Origin: Spirochaetota bacterium
GTDB taxonomy: Bacteria; Spirochaetota; Spirochaetia; Treponematales; Breznakiellaceae
DNA: 17,268 nt
Reading direction: 5' to 3'
Assembly (NCBI GenBank): GCA_023406985.1
Contig: JAEXTK010000066.1
Coordinates: 1-17,268, forward strand
Positions 1 to 6,297 of this stretch are shown piece by piece (position 1 is the stretch's first letter; the number at the start of each line of letters is the position of its first letter). The notes beneath the pieces are model-generated. The model ran no database searches. It was not told the origin of the DNA and saw only the letters and a list, made by a program, of their open reading frames with translations. Both the position numbers and the translations under genes were made by a program.

Positions 1-938
1 CGGCCCCGGCCTTCGGGCCCCCCGCCGCGGGCCGCGCGGCCCGCCCGGCCCAGTACCGCATCGCGGTGATCATCAAGACCCAAGAGCTGGAGACGAATTT
101 CTTCTGGCGGTCGCTCCGCGAGGGCGTCGATTCGGCCGCGCGCGACTTGGGCGTGGACTACGAGATCGTGGCCGCCGAGAAGGAGAGCGACATCGACGGG
201 CAGATCCGCCTGGCCTTCGAGGCCTTGGAGCGGAAGCCCGATGCCGTGGTCCTCGCGGCTTCGGACGTGCAGCGCCTCATCCCTTTCGCCGCGGAAGTGC
301 GGAAGCGCGGCATCCCCCTCGTCGGCATGGACTCCTTCCTCTCCAGCGACGACGCGCAGATCCGCATCGGGACGGACAACCTCCTCGCGGGCTCCAAGCT
401 CGGCTCGGTGGCCAAGGCGCGCCTCCCGGAGGACGCGCCCATCGCCCTCATGTCGTACGTCGCGACGAGCTCCACCGCCATCGAGCGCGAACGCGGTTTC
501 CGGGCCGCCGTCGCGGACCGGCTCCGCATCGTGGAGACGCTCTACTCGGAGTCGGAGCAGGATAAGGCCTACGAGCTCACCCGCGATCTCCTCTCCCGGC
601 GGAAGGACATCCGCGCCCTCGTGACGCTCAACCTCCCGACGACCCTCGGCGCCGCCCGCGCGGTGGCCGCTTCGGACCGCGCGGGGGAACTCGTCATGCT
701 CGGCTTCGACAGTTCCAACGAGGTGGTGGCGTATATCGAGGACGGCCTCATGGCCGCGACCGTGGTCCAGAAGCCGTTCAACATGGGCTACTTGGCCGTA
801 CAGGCGGCCTTGGACCTCCTGCGGGGCACGCGCAAGGCCGGCTACCTGGACACCGGTTCCAACGTGGTGGAGAAGTCGAACCTCTACGAGGAAGAGAACC
901 AGCGCCTCCTGTTCCCCGCCGAAGTCGCGCCCCGCTAA
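1..938 (+). CDS. Periplasmic sugar-binding-like protein (Peripla_BP_4 type), 5' end outside the window
   Basis: The reading frame is open from base 3 and has no stop up to the window edge, so the true start and any signal peptide lie upstream. A GTG at 66 is an internal codon: residues before it (AQYRIAVIIKT) already form the first beta strand of the fold. The visible part has the repeated alpha/beta pattern of type I periplasmic binding proteins: an opening strand IAVIIKT, a DAVVLAASD strand near residue 60, IPLVGMDS near residue 85, and GELVMLGFDSS near residue 210. No membrane segment is visible. It probably binds a sugar or related ligand for an ABC importer or a sensor; no transporter genes follow it directly. 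It ends in a hairpin terminator and is convergent with rex. The family is fairly certain, the ligand unknown. Confidence 0.75.
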   Translation, partial: APAFGPPAAGRAARPAQYRIAVIIKTQELETNFFWRSLREGVDSAARDLGVDYEIVAAEKESDIDGQIRLAFEALERKPDAVVLAASDVQRLIPFAAEVRKRGIPLVGMDSFLSSDDAQIRIGTDNLLAGSKLGSVAKARLPEDAPIALMSYVATSSTAIERERGFRAAVADRLRIVETLYSESEQDKAYELTRDLLSRRKDIRALVTLNLPTTLGAARAVAASDRAGELVMLGFDSSNEVVAYIEDGLMAATVVQKPFNMGYLAVQAALDLLRGTRKAGYLDTGSNVVEKSNLYEEENQRLLFPAEVAPR

Positions 939-957
939 CGGCCGCGGCAGCCGTTTT
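937..957 (+). terminator. Hairpin terminator between convergent genes
   Basis: Arms AACGGC (937-942) and GCCGTT (950-955) form a 6-bp stem with a 7-nt loop. It starts at the stop codon of the binding-protein gene and runs into TTTT then C residues. The stem is symmetric, so it may also stop rex transcription arriving from the other side, though no U tract is seen in that direction. Confidence 0.6.
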
Positions 958-966
958 CCCCAATCT

Positions 967-1608
967 TCAGGACACTACGGATCGCTTGCCGCCGAGCTCT
1001 CCCGCCAGGGCGGCGAGCCGCGCGCCGAAGTCTTCCCGCACCACGACGAGCCGGTCGGGGAGCGGGACGGCGAACCCGGTCACGTCCAGGACTCCCGCCA
1101 GGTCCGACCGGGCGATGGCGTCGGCGGCCGCCCGGATGCCGGACGCGCTTTCCGCGAGGATGCCGATCCTCACGCCCATGCGCCGGCAGAGATCGCCCAG
1201 CTTGGAGAGGGGAAGCACGCGGTGCCCCTTGAGGAGCGAGCCGATGAGCACCGGATCGCTCTCGAAAACCGCGACGACCCTGAAGCCGTGCAGCGCGATG
1301 TTCTCGTCGGCGAGCACCGCCGCGCCGAGTTCGGCGGCGCCGATCAGGAAGACTTCGGAGAAGGATTCGGTGTCCAGGAACCGCGTCACGATGCGCGTCG
1401 TCTCCGCCACGGGGAACCCGTACTTGGCCTTCCCCGCGGCCCCGATGGAGCCGAGGTCCTTGCGGACCTGGATGGCGCCGAGCCCGAGCCTTTTGGCCAA
1501 GGTCTCGGAGGAGAGCCAGAGGTCGCCCTTGGCTTCGCGCTCGCGGAGGACGCGGAGGTAAAAGGGGAGGCGTCTGAGGGTCGGTAGCGGAACGCCGGAG
1601 GTCGGCAT
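967..1608 (-). CDS. rex: Divergent Rex-family redox-sensing transcriptional repressor
   Basis: The 213-residue product matches the length and layout of Rex, the NADH/NAD+-responsive repressor of fermentation and respiration genes. The N-terminal winged helix shows LPTLRRLPFYLRVL, then QVRKDLGSIG near residues 47-56 and KYGFPV at 62-67. A Rossmann domain follows from about residue 83. The dinucleotide-binding glycine motif, normally GxGxxG, reads GAAELG (90-95), with Ala at the second glycine. The usual later VPA and NFAP segments are also changed (ILAESAS, LDVTGFA). The conserved Asp near the C terminus (REDFG) is kept. It is therefore Rex by fold, but NAD(H) response is uncertain. The start at 1608 is chosen because a near-consensus promoter places transcription at this ATG. 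An ATG at 1644 is in frame but lies inside the -35 box and has no ribosome binding site. Confidence 0.85.
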   Translation of the reverse strand: MPTSGVPLPTLRRLPFYLRVLREREAKGDLWLSSETLAKRLGLGAIQVRKDLGSIGAAGKAKYGFPVAETTRIVTRFLDTESFSEVFLIGAAELGAAVLADENIALHGFRVVAVFESDPVLIGSLLKGHRVLPLSKLGDLCRRMGVRIGILAESASGIRAAADAIARSDLAGVLDVTGFAVPLPDRLVVVREDFGARLAALAGELGGKRSVVS

Positions 1609-1615
1609 ACGAAGG

Positions 1616-1644
1616 AGTATAGGAGAGGCGCGGCGCCCTGTCAT
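1616..1644 (-). promoter_or_regulatory. Sigma70-type promoter of rex, predicted leaderless
   Basis: On the minus strand, ATGACA (1639-1644, 5 of 6 to TTGACA) is followed after exactly 17 nt by TATACT (1616-1621, 5 of 6 to TATAAT). Only 7 nt separate the -10 box from the ATG at 1608, so transcription should begin at or one base before the start codon. No Shine-Dalgarno sequence fits in that gap. Confidence 0.7.
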
Positions 1645-1654
1645 CCGGGGCGCC
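1632..1654. promoter_or_regulatory. Inverted repeat centred on the rex -35 box, possible operator
   Basis: GGCGCCC (1632-1638) and GGGCGCC (1648-1654) are perfect 7-bp inverted arms separated by 9 nt. The rex -35 element (1639-1644) sits in the spacer. The position suits a repressor site. The sequence does not resemble the usual Rex operator TTGTGA-N6-TCACAA, so the regulator is unknown. Confidence 0.4.
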
Positions 1655-1737
1655 AGTGCACAATTCTCCACCTCTTGTACGCAATCCTCGATTACGCGTT
1701 CGGAGAAACGGGGGGACACTGAACACGGACTTACGAA

Positions 1738-1791
1738 GGATCCGCCGGATCCGAAACGCGGGTCCGAACCGTTTTCAAAGGAGCGTGTGTT
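1738..1791 (+). promoter_or_regulatory. mglB leader: GGATCC repeats and ribosome binding site
   Basis: The leader holds GGATCC at 1738-1743 and again at 1747-1752, then the related GGGTCCGAACCG shortly after. These could be an operator for a sugar regulator, but that is a guess. The ribosome binding site AAAGGAG (1777-1783) lies 8 nt before the mglB ATG. I could not find a convincing -35/-10 pair for mglB between 1645 and 1737. Confidence 0.4.
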
Positions 1792-2892
1792 ATGAAGAAA
1801 GCACTGGCTGTTTTCGTCGTTCTCCTCATCGCCGGCTCGTTCGCCTTCGCGGCCGGACAGCAAGCCGGCGGCGGCAAGGTCGTGATCGGCGCCCTCATCC
1901 GCAACCTGGACGAGCAGTTCGTCCGCGACTATGCCGACAACCTCCAGAAGATCGCCGCCGAGAAGGGCGTCGACCTCAAGCTCCTGGACGCCCGCAACGA
2001 CCAGGCGAACCAGCTCGATCAGCTCAACCTCCTCCTGACCCAGGGCGTGAAGTACTTCGTCATCGTCCCGACCCAGACCGAGGTCACCGAGCAGATGGCC
2101 AAGGCCATCCAGGCCAAGGGCGGCGGCGCGGCGTTCTCCAACATCCAGCCCTCCGTGGCCGCGCTCAAGGTCGGCCCGAACTTCTTCCTGGCTTCCTCCC
2201 CCGAGTCCGTCGCCGGCGCCATCCAGGCCGACATCATCGACGCCTACTTCAAGAAGAACCCCGCCAAGCTCGCCCCCGGAAAGACCATCAACACCCTGAT
2301 GCTCCTCGGTCAGCTCGGACACCCGGCGCAGAAGTACCGCACCGACGCCGTGCTCGCGGGCCTCAAGGCCAAGGGCTACACCGTCAACGTCATCGCCCAG
2401 GACACCGCCAACTGGAAGCCGGATGAGGCCCAGCAGAAGATGGACGCCTGGATCGCCGCCTACCGCGACAAGTTCAACATCGTCATCACGAACAACGACG
2501 GCATGGCCCTCGGCGCGGTCGAGTCCCTGCTGACCAACAAGTACACCGACGATCCGGCCGATCCGACCAAGGACGTGGACGGGGACGGAACGGTCCTCCG
2601 CGTGCCGGTCCTCGGCGTCGACGCCACCCAGGTCGCCCTCAAGTCCATGCAGGAGAACAAGCTCCTCGCGACGGTCCTCCAGGACTCCGTCGGCCAGTCC
2701 TCCACCGCCTTCGACCTGGCCTACACCATGGCCACCAAGGGCAGCGCCATCGGTTCCGTCGCGTGGGGCCTCAAGGCCATCACCGCCCCGACCGACGAAG
2801 CGCCCGCCAACGACGCGGCGATCGTGGCCCAGTGCTACCTCGTTCCCTTCAAGGCCGTCACCAAGGACAACTACAAGTCCTTCATGAAGTAA
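1792..2892 (+). CDS. mglB: Galactose/glucose-type periplasmic binding protein MglB
   Basis: The 366-residue precursor is the ligand-binding subunit of the Mgl ABC sugar importer. Residues 1-21 form a classic signal peptide ending AFA-AG; there is no lipobox cysteine, so it should be a soluble periplasmic protein rather than a lipoprotein. By recalled alignment to E. coli MglB, ligand residues appear kept at F43, N117, H177, R183, W208, N235 and D277. Three positions differ: Asp14 is E41, Asp154 is A179 and Asn256 is Q297. A DVDGDG loop at 261-266 looks like the calcium loop of the family. However, it sits between the second-domain helix and the VPVLGVDA strand, not before the LGQLGHP strand as in E. 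coli. The gene opens the mglBAC operon. Sugar transport is very likely; the exact sugar is open. Confidence 0.92.
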   Translation: MKKALAVFVVLLIAGSFAFAAGQQAGGGKVVIGALIRNLDEQFVRDYADNLQKIAAEKGVDLKLLDARNDQANQLDQLNLLLTQGVKYFVIVPTQTEVTEQMAKAIQAKGGGAAFSNIQPSVAALKVGPNFFLASSPESVAGAIQADIIDAYFKKNPAKLAPGKTINTLMLLGQLGHPAQKYRTDAVLAGLKAKGYTVNVIAQDTANWKPDEAQQKMDAWIAAYRDKFNIVITNNDGMALGAVESLLTNKYTDDPADPTKDVDGDGTVLRVPVLGVDATQVALKSMQENKLLATVLQDSVGQSSTAFDLAYTMATKGSAIGSVAWGLKAITAPTDEAPANDAAIVAQCYLVPFKAVTKDNYKSFMK

Positions 2893-2912
2893 GAGACGGA
2901 CGGTTCCTCCGC

Positions 2913-2945
2913 AGGGGCGGGTCCGCGTCGCGGGCCCGCCCCTTT
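2913..2945 (+). terminator. GC-rich intercistronic hairpin between mglB and mglA
   Basis: Arms at 2913-2926 and 2930-2943 pair over 14 bp with one G-U pair and a 3-nt loop. Only TTT follows, so termination is probably partial. Such a hairpin after a binding-protein gene can protect the upstream message and reduce downstream expression, giving more MglB than MglA and MglC. The stem is visible; the role is inferred. Confidence 0.65.
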
Positions 2946-2971
2946 CCGAATCCAGATCACTAGAGGATACG

Positions 2972-4519
2972 ATGGACAACGAGTACATCCTTGAGATGAC
3001 CGACATCACTAAGCGCTTTCCCGGCGTACTCGCCTTGGACGGCGTCTCCCTCCGCGTCAGGCCCGGCACGGTCCACGCGCTCATGGGAGAGAACGGCGCC
3101 GGCAAGTCGACGCTGATGAAATGCCTCTTCGGCATCTATCATGAAGAGGCCGGCAACATCGTCCTCGGCGGTAAGCAGGTAAAGTTCCACAGCGCCAAGG
3201 ACGCCCTCGTTGCGGGCGTCTCCATGATCCACCAGGAACTTTCCAACGTGAGCGAGCGGAGCGTCAGCGAGAACGTGTGGCTCGGCCGCGAACCCGTCAT
3301 CCCCATCGGCCCCCTGCATCTCCTCAACCACCGCAAGATGCACGAGGACACGCTCGCGCTCATGAAGCGCCTCGACATGGATATCGATCCGGCGGCCCGC
3401 ATGGGCAGCCTTTCCATTTCCCAGCAGCAGGCCTGCGAGATCGCCAAGGCGGTCTCCTACGGCGCCCGCGTGGTGGTGATGGACGAGCCCACCTCCTCCC
3501 TCACCGAGAACGAAACCGACCACCTGTTCAAGATCATCCGCGACCTCCGCGCCGGCGGCGTCGCCGTCATATACATCTCCCACAAGATGAGCGAAATCTT
3601 CCGCATCGCCGACGAAGTCTCGGTCATGCGCGACGGCCGCATGATCGCCACCCACAAGGCGACGGACCTGGACGAGGATGCCCTCATCCGCCTCATGGTC
3701 GGCCGCGATACCACCCATCGGTTCCCGTCCGTGGAGTCGGTCCCCGGCAAGGTCCGCCTGGAGGTCAAGAACCTCACGGCGACGAACCCGCGGTCATTCA
3801 AGGACGTGAGCCTGACGGTCCGCGAAGGCGAGATCCTCGGAATCGGAGGACTCGTGGGGGCGCAGCGGACCGAGCTCGTGGAAGCCATCTTCGGGCTCCG
3901 CGGCGTCGCGCGCGGGCGCATCCTCGTGGACGGGAACGAAGTCCGCATCGATTCGCCCGAGGACGCCATCAAGCACGGCATCGGCCTCATCACCGAGGAC
4001 CGGCGCGGTTCCGGCATCTTCCCCCTCCTCTCCGTCACCGTGAACACGGCCATCGCGTCCCTCGCCCGGTACCGGAACGCGGTCCGGCTCCTCGCCCACC
4101 GCAACATCGAGAAAGAGACCGTCAAGCTCAACGAAGCCCTGCGTACCAAGACGCCTTCCATGGGCACCGAGATCCAGAACCTTTCGGGCGGCAATCAGCA
4201 AAAGGTCATCGTGAGCCGCTGGCTCATGACCATGCCCGACATCCTCATCATGGACGAACCCACCCGCGGCATCGACGTCGGCGCCAAGTACGAGATCTAT
4301 ACCATCATGGCGGACCTCGCGAAGCAGGGAAAATCCATCATCATGGTCTCCTCGGAGATGCCCGAACTCATCGGCATGTCCCATAGGATCATGGTGCTCT
4401 GCGCGGGCCGCCATACCGGTACCCTCGAGAAATCCGAAGCGACGCAGGAGAGCATCATGCGCCTCGCCGCCCAGTTCGAAACCGCCGGCGCCGCCGCGAT
4501 CGGCGCCGCCGCCTCGTGA
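2972..4519 (+). CDS. mglA: Sugar ABC transporter ATP-binding protein MglA (two nucleotide-binding domains)
   Basis: The 515-residue cytoplasmic ATPase powers the Mgl importer and has the tandem-domain layout of the MglA/RbsA/XylG group. Domain 1 has Walker A GENGAGKS (39-46), signature LSISQ (147-151), Walker B VVVMDEP (167-173) and switch His204. Domain 2 has the degenerate P-loop typical of this group (GIGGLVGAQRT, about 290-300), signature LSGGNQQ (404-410) and Walker B ILIMDEP (424-430). Its switch-His position reads SSE, as is usual in the group. The second site is therefore expected to be catalytically weak. A GAGGA ribosome binding site lies at 2963-2967. The C terminus is Ala-rich and ends inside a 20-bp tandem duplication that includes the stop codon. 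It is co-transcribed with mglB and mglC. Confidence 0.95.
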   Translation: MDNEYILEMTDITKRFPGVLALDGVSLRVRPGTVHALMGENGAGKSTLMKCLFGIYHEEAGNIVLGGKQVKFHSAKDALVAGVSMIHQELSNVSERSVSENVWLGREPVIPIGPLHLLNHRKMHEDTLALMKRLDMDIDPAARMGSLSISQQQACEIAKAVSYGARVVVMDEPTSSLTENETDHLFKIIRDLRAGGVAVIYISHKMSEIFRIADEVSVMRDGRMIATHKATDLDEDALIRLMVGRDTTHRFPSVESVPGKVRLEVKNLTATNPRSFKDVSLTVREGEILGIGGLVGAQRTELVEAIFGLRGVARGRILVDGNEVRIDSPEDAIKHGIGLITEDRRGSGIFPLLSVTVNTAIASLARYRNAVRLLAHRNIEKETVKLNEALRTKTPSMGTEIQNLSGGNQQKVIVSRWLMTMPDILIMDEPTRGIDVGAKYEIYTIMADLAKQGKSIIMVSSEMPELIGMSHRIMVLCAGRHTGTLEKSEATQESIMRLAAQFETAGAAAIGAAAS

Positions 4520-4550
4520 GCGGCGCCGCCGCCTCGTGAGCGGCGCCGCG
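4501..4550. repeat. 20-bp tandem duplication across the mglA stop codon
   Basis: Two identical 20-bp units lie at 4501-4520 and 4521-4540, followed by a 9-base partial third copy. Each unit begins CGGCGCCG and ends CTCGTGAG. The TGA stop of mglA (4517-4519) is inside the first unit. Because 20 is not a multiple of three, the second copy is out of frame. The duplication lengthens the mglA-mglC gap without changing either protein. Confidence 0.95.
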
Positions 4551-4578
4551 TCGTTCAAGCCGTACATAGGAGAGCAAC

Positions 4579-5583
4579 ATGGCAGAAACTAAAGCGGGAC
4601 CCCTCGGCATCAAGTCCGTACGCGCCTTCGCGGGGAAGTACACCAACTACCTCACCTTCGTCGTCCTCGCGCTCGTGCTCGCGGCGCTCACCGGCGGCAA
4701 GTCCATGCGTTGGGACTCGGTCCAGAACCTCATGATCGCCGAGTCCGTGCGCGCCTTCGCCGCCCTCGGCGTCGGCATGATCATCATCACCCACGGCATC
4801 GACCTGTCCATCGGCTACGTCGTGTGCCTCATCGCGAGCGTCGCGGCCAGCTTCGCCCAGAACGTCGACTACGGCGCCGCCCTCTACCCCGGCGTCGACT
4901 TCCCCCTCTGGCTCCCGGCCGTGGCCGGTATAGCCACCGGCGCCATCTTCGGCCTCATCAACGGGCTCCTCATCGCGTACGGCAAGCTGCCGCCCTTCAT
5001 CGCCACCCTGGGTACCCTCTCCATCGCCCGCGGCGTCCAGCTCATCTACCCCAAGGCCGCGGTCGTCGGCAGTCTCAAGGACGCGTACAAGAACCTCGCC
5101 CAGGGCAGCCTCGGGCCCGTGCCGTACCTCGCGCTGTACGTCGTCGTCGCGGCGGTCATCGTCTGGATATTGCTGCGGCATACGCGGCAGGGGACCAACT
5201 TCTACGCCATCGGCGGCAATCCCCAGGCCGCCCGCGTCTCCGGCATCAACGTTGAGAAGGAACTCGTCCTCGTGTACCTCTACGCCGGCGTGCTCTACGG
5301 CATCGCGGGCGTCCTCCTCTCGGCGCGCCTCGGGCTGGCGAACGCCCTCACCGCCAACGGCATGGAGCTCGACGCCATCGCGGCGGTGACCGTCGGCGGC
5401 ATCTCCCAGAACGGCGGCGTCGGCACCATGGGCGGCATGCTCGCCGGCGTCCTCACGCTTGGCATCATCAACTACGGCATGACGTACCTCGGCGTGGACT
5501 CCTACTACCAGCTCCTCATGAAGGGCTTCATCATCATCATCGCCGTCTACTTCGACATGAAGAAGTACGCGAAAAAGCAATAA
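4579..5583 (+). CDS. mglC: Sugar ABC transporter permease MglC
   Basis: This 334-residue integral membrane protein forms the translocation pore of the Mgl importer and belongs to BPD_transp_2, the RbsC/XylH/MglC permeases. Many hydrophobic segments are visible, for example near residues 24-39, 65-95, 112-134, 168-190, 220-242 and 262-300. The family motif HGIDLSIG lies near residues 73-80, and GNPQAARVSGINV near 213-226 matches the cytoplasmic loop that contacts the ATPase. The length is close to that of E. coli MglC. An AGGAG ribosome binding site (4568-4572) supports the ATG at 4579. It is the last gene of the operon and is followed at once by a strong terminator. Confidence 0.95.
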   Translation: MAETKAGPLGIKSVRAFAGKYTNYLTFVVLALVLAALTGGKSMRWDSVQNLMIAESVRAFAALGVGMIIITHGIDLSIGYVVCLIASVAASFAQNVDYGAALYPGVDFPLWLPAVAGIATGAIFGLINGLLIAYGKLPPFIATLGTLSIARGVQLIYPKAAVVGSLKDAYKNLAQGSLGPVPYLALYVVVAAVIVWILLRHTRQGTNFYAIGGNPQAARVSGINVEKELVLVYLYAGVLYGIAGVLLSARLGLANALTANGMELDAIAAVTVGGISQNGGVGTMGGMLAGVLTLGIINYGMTYLGVDSYYQLLMKGFIIIIAVYFDMKKYAKKQ

Positions 5584-5597
5584 CCTTCCTTACCGTC

Positions 5598-5650
5598 GCG
5601 GGGGCGCCACGACCGAACTCGAACGTGGACATCGGCGCTCCCGCTTTTTT
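5598..5650 (+). terminator. Intrinsic terminator of the mglBAC operon
   Basis: The arms GCGGGGGCGCC (5598-5608) and GGCGCTCCCGC (5634-5644) pair over 11 bp with one G-U pair. An inner ACG/CGT pairing sits in the loop. Six T residues follow directly (5645-5650). This is the best intrinsic terminator in the window. Confidence 0.88.
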
Positions 5651-5696
5651 CTCCTCCCCCGCGGAAAGTATGACGTCCTCTGACACGAAGGTTTCG

Positions 5697-5717
5697 TATA
5701 CTCCTCTTCAGAAGGAG
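5697..5717 (+). promoter_or_regulatory. -10 box and ribosome binding site before the first dinB-like gene
   Basis: TATACT (5697-5702) is a good -10 element. No convincing -35 box lies 16-18 nt upstream. The ribosome binding site AGAAGGAG (5710-5717) is 6 nt before the ATG at 5724. This gene therefore has a short conventional leader, unlike the leaderless genes in the window. Confidence 0.5.
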
Positions 5718-5723
5718 AACGAA

Positions 5724-6206
5724 ATGATTCCACACGACGCGATCATGAAGAGCGTACTCGCGCTCTACGACGAGGCATATACGGGCGGCTCCTCCTGGTT
5801 CACCGACGGGGACGAACGGAGCGGTTTTCCGGGGCTCCTCGCGGGCGTGAGCGCGGAGCAAGCTTCGCGGCCGCTCGCGGGCGGCGGGGGACTGACGGCG
5901 GCCTCCCACGCGGGGCACGTCGATTACTACCTTTCGCTCGCCCTCAGGATCGTCTCGGGCGAAAAGCCGTACCCCGCCGCGGATTGGAGCGGCAGCTGGG
6001 CGACGCGGACCGTCACGGAGGCGGAGTGGCAGGCCCTCGTCCTCAGGATCGGCGAGCGGGCGGCGGCGATCCGGAAGGTCCTCGATTCCCCCGCGCCTTT
6101 CGGCGACGAGGCCTTCTTCACCGGCTGCCTCGCCCTCGTCTGCCACGGAGCCTGGCACCTCGGCGCGCTCAGACAGGCCCTCGGCCTCATCACGGCGCCC
6201 GCGTGA
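5724..6206 (+). CDS. DinB-superfamily protein (four-helix, metal-binding type)
   Basis: The 160-residue product has the features of DinB/YfiT-like four-helix bundle proteins. A helix carries His62 and His65 (SHAGHVDYYL), and a C-terminal helix carries His141 and His145 (HGAWHLGALRQAL), giving the usual divalent-metal His triad. Family members include thiol-dependent transferases and damage-inducible proteins, but most have no known reaction. The frame is open further upstream to 5625. The start at 5724 is preferred because it has an excellent ribosome binding site, and because the -10 box and the mglC terminator overlap the longer version. It lies between the mgl terminator and the phospholipase gene, in the same direction. 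The family is likely; the substrate is unknown. Confidence 0.8.
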   Translation: MIPHDAIMKSVLALYDEAYTGGSSWFTDGDERSGFPGLLAGVSAEQASRPLAGGGGLTAASHAGHVDYYLSLALRIVSGEKPYPAADWSGSWATRTVTEAEWQALVLRIGERAAAIRKVLDSPAPFGDEAFFTGCLALVCHGAWHLGALRQALGLITAPA

Positions 6207-6257
6207 GGACCTGAGGGAGGGCGGGAGAAAAAAGTTCGACTTGCGGCGGAGAGCGCG

Positions 6258-6297
6258 TATACTTGGGTCATCGCCCTTAGCTAAAGAAAGGAAAAAC
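6258..6297 (+). promoter_or_regulatory. -10 box and leader of the phospholipase gene
   Basis: TATACT (6258-6263) is a good -10 box, but the matching -35 position (TTCGAC, 6235-6240) is poor. A purine-rich AAAGAAAGGA ribosome binding site precedes the ATG at 6298. The gene may also be read from the upstream dinB-like gene, as no terminator is seen between 6207 and 6257. Confidence 0.4.

Noticed and set aside
1655..1790. A canonical Rex operator between rex and mglB.
   Set aside because: The TTGT and CACAA words present (around 1659-1680) point outward rather than forming TTGTGA-N6-TCACAA.
967..3135. A 722-codon open frame on the minus strand running through rex and antisense to mglB and the start of mglA.
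   Set aside because: Only its last 213 codons are Rex. The rest is antisense to mglB and mglA, which have clear family motifs. Long spurious frames are expected at this G+C content.
5670..5702. A full promoter for the first dinB-like gene using ATGACG or CTGACA as -35 box.
   Set aside because: The spacings to TATACT are 21 and 11 nt, outside the usable range.
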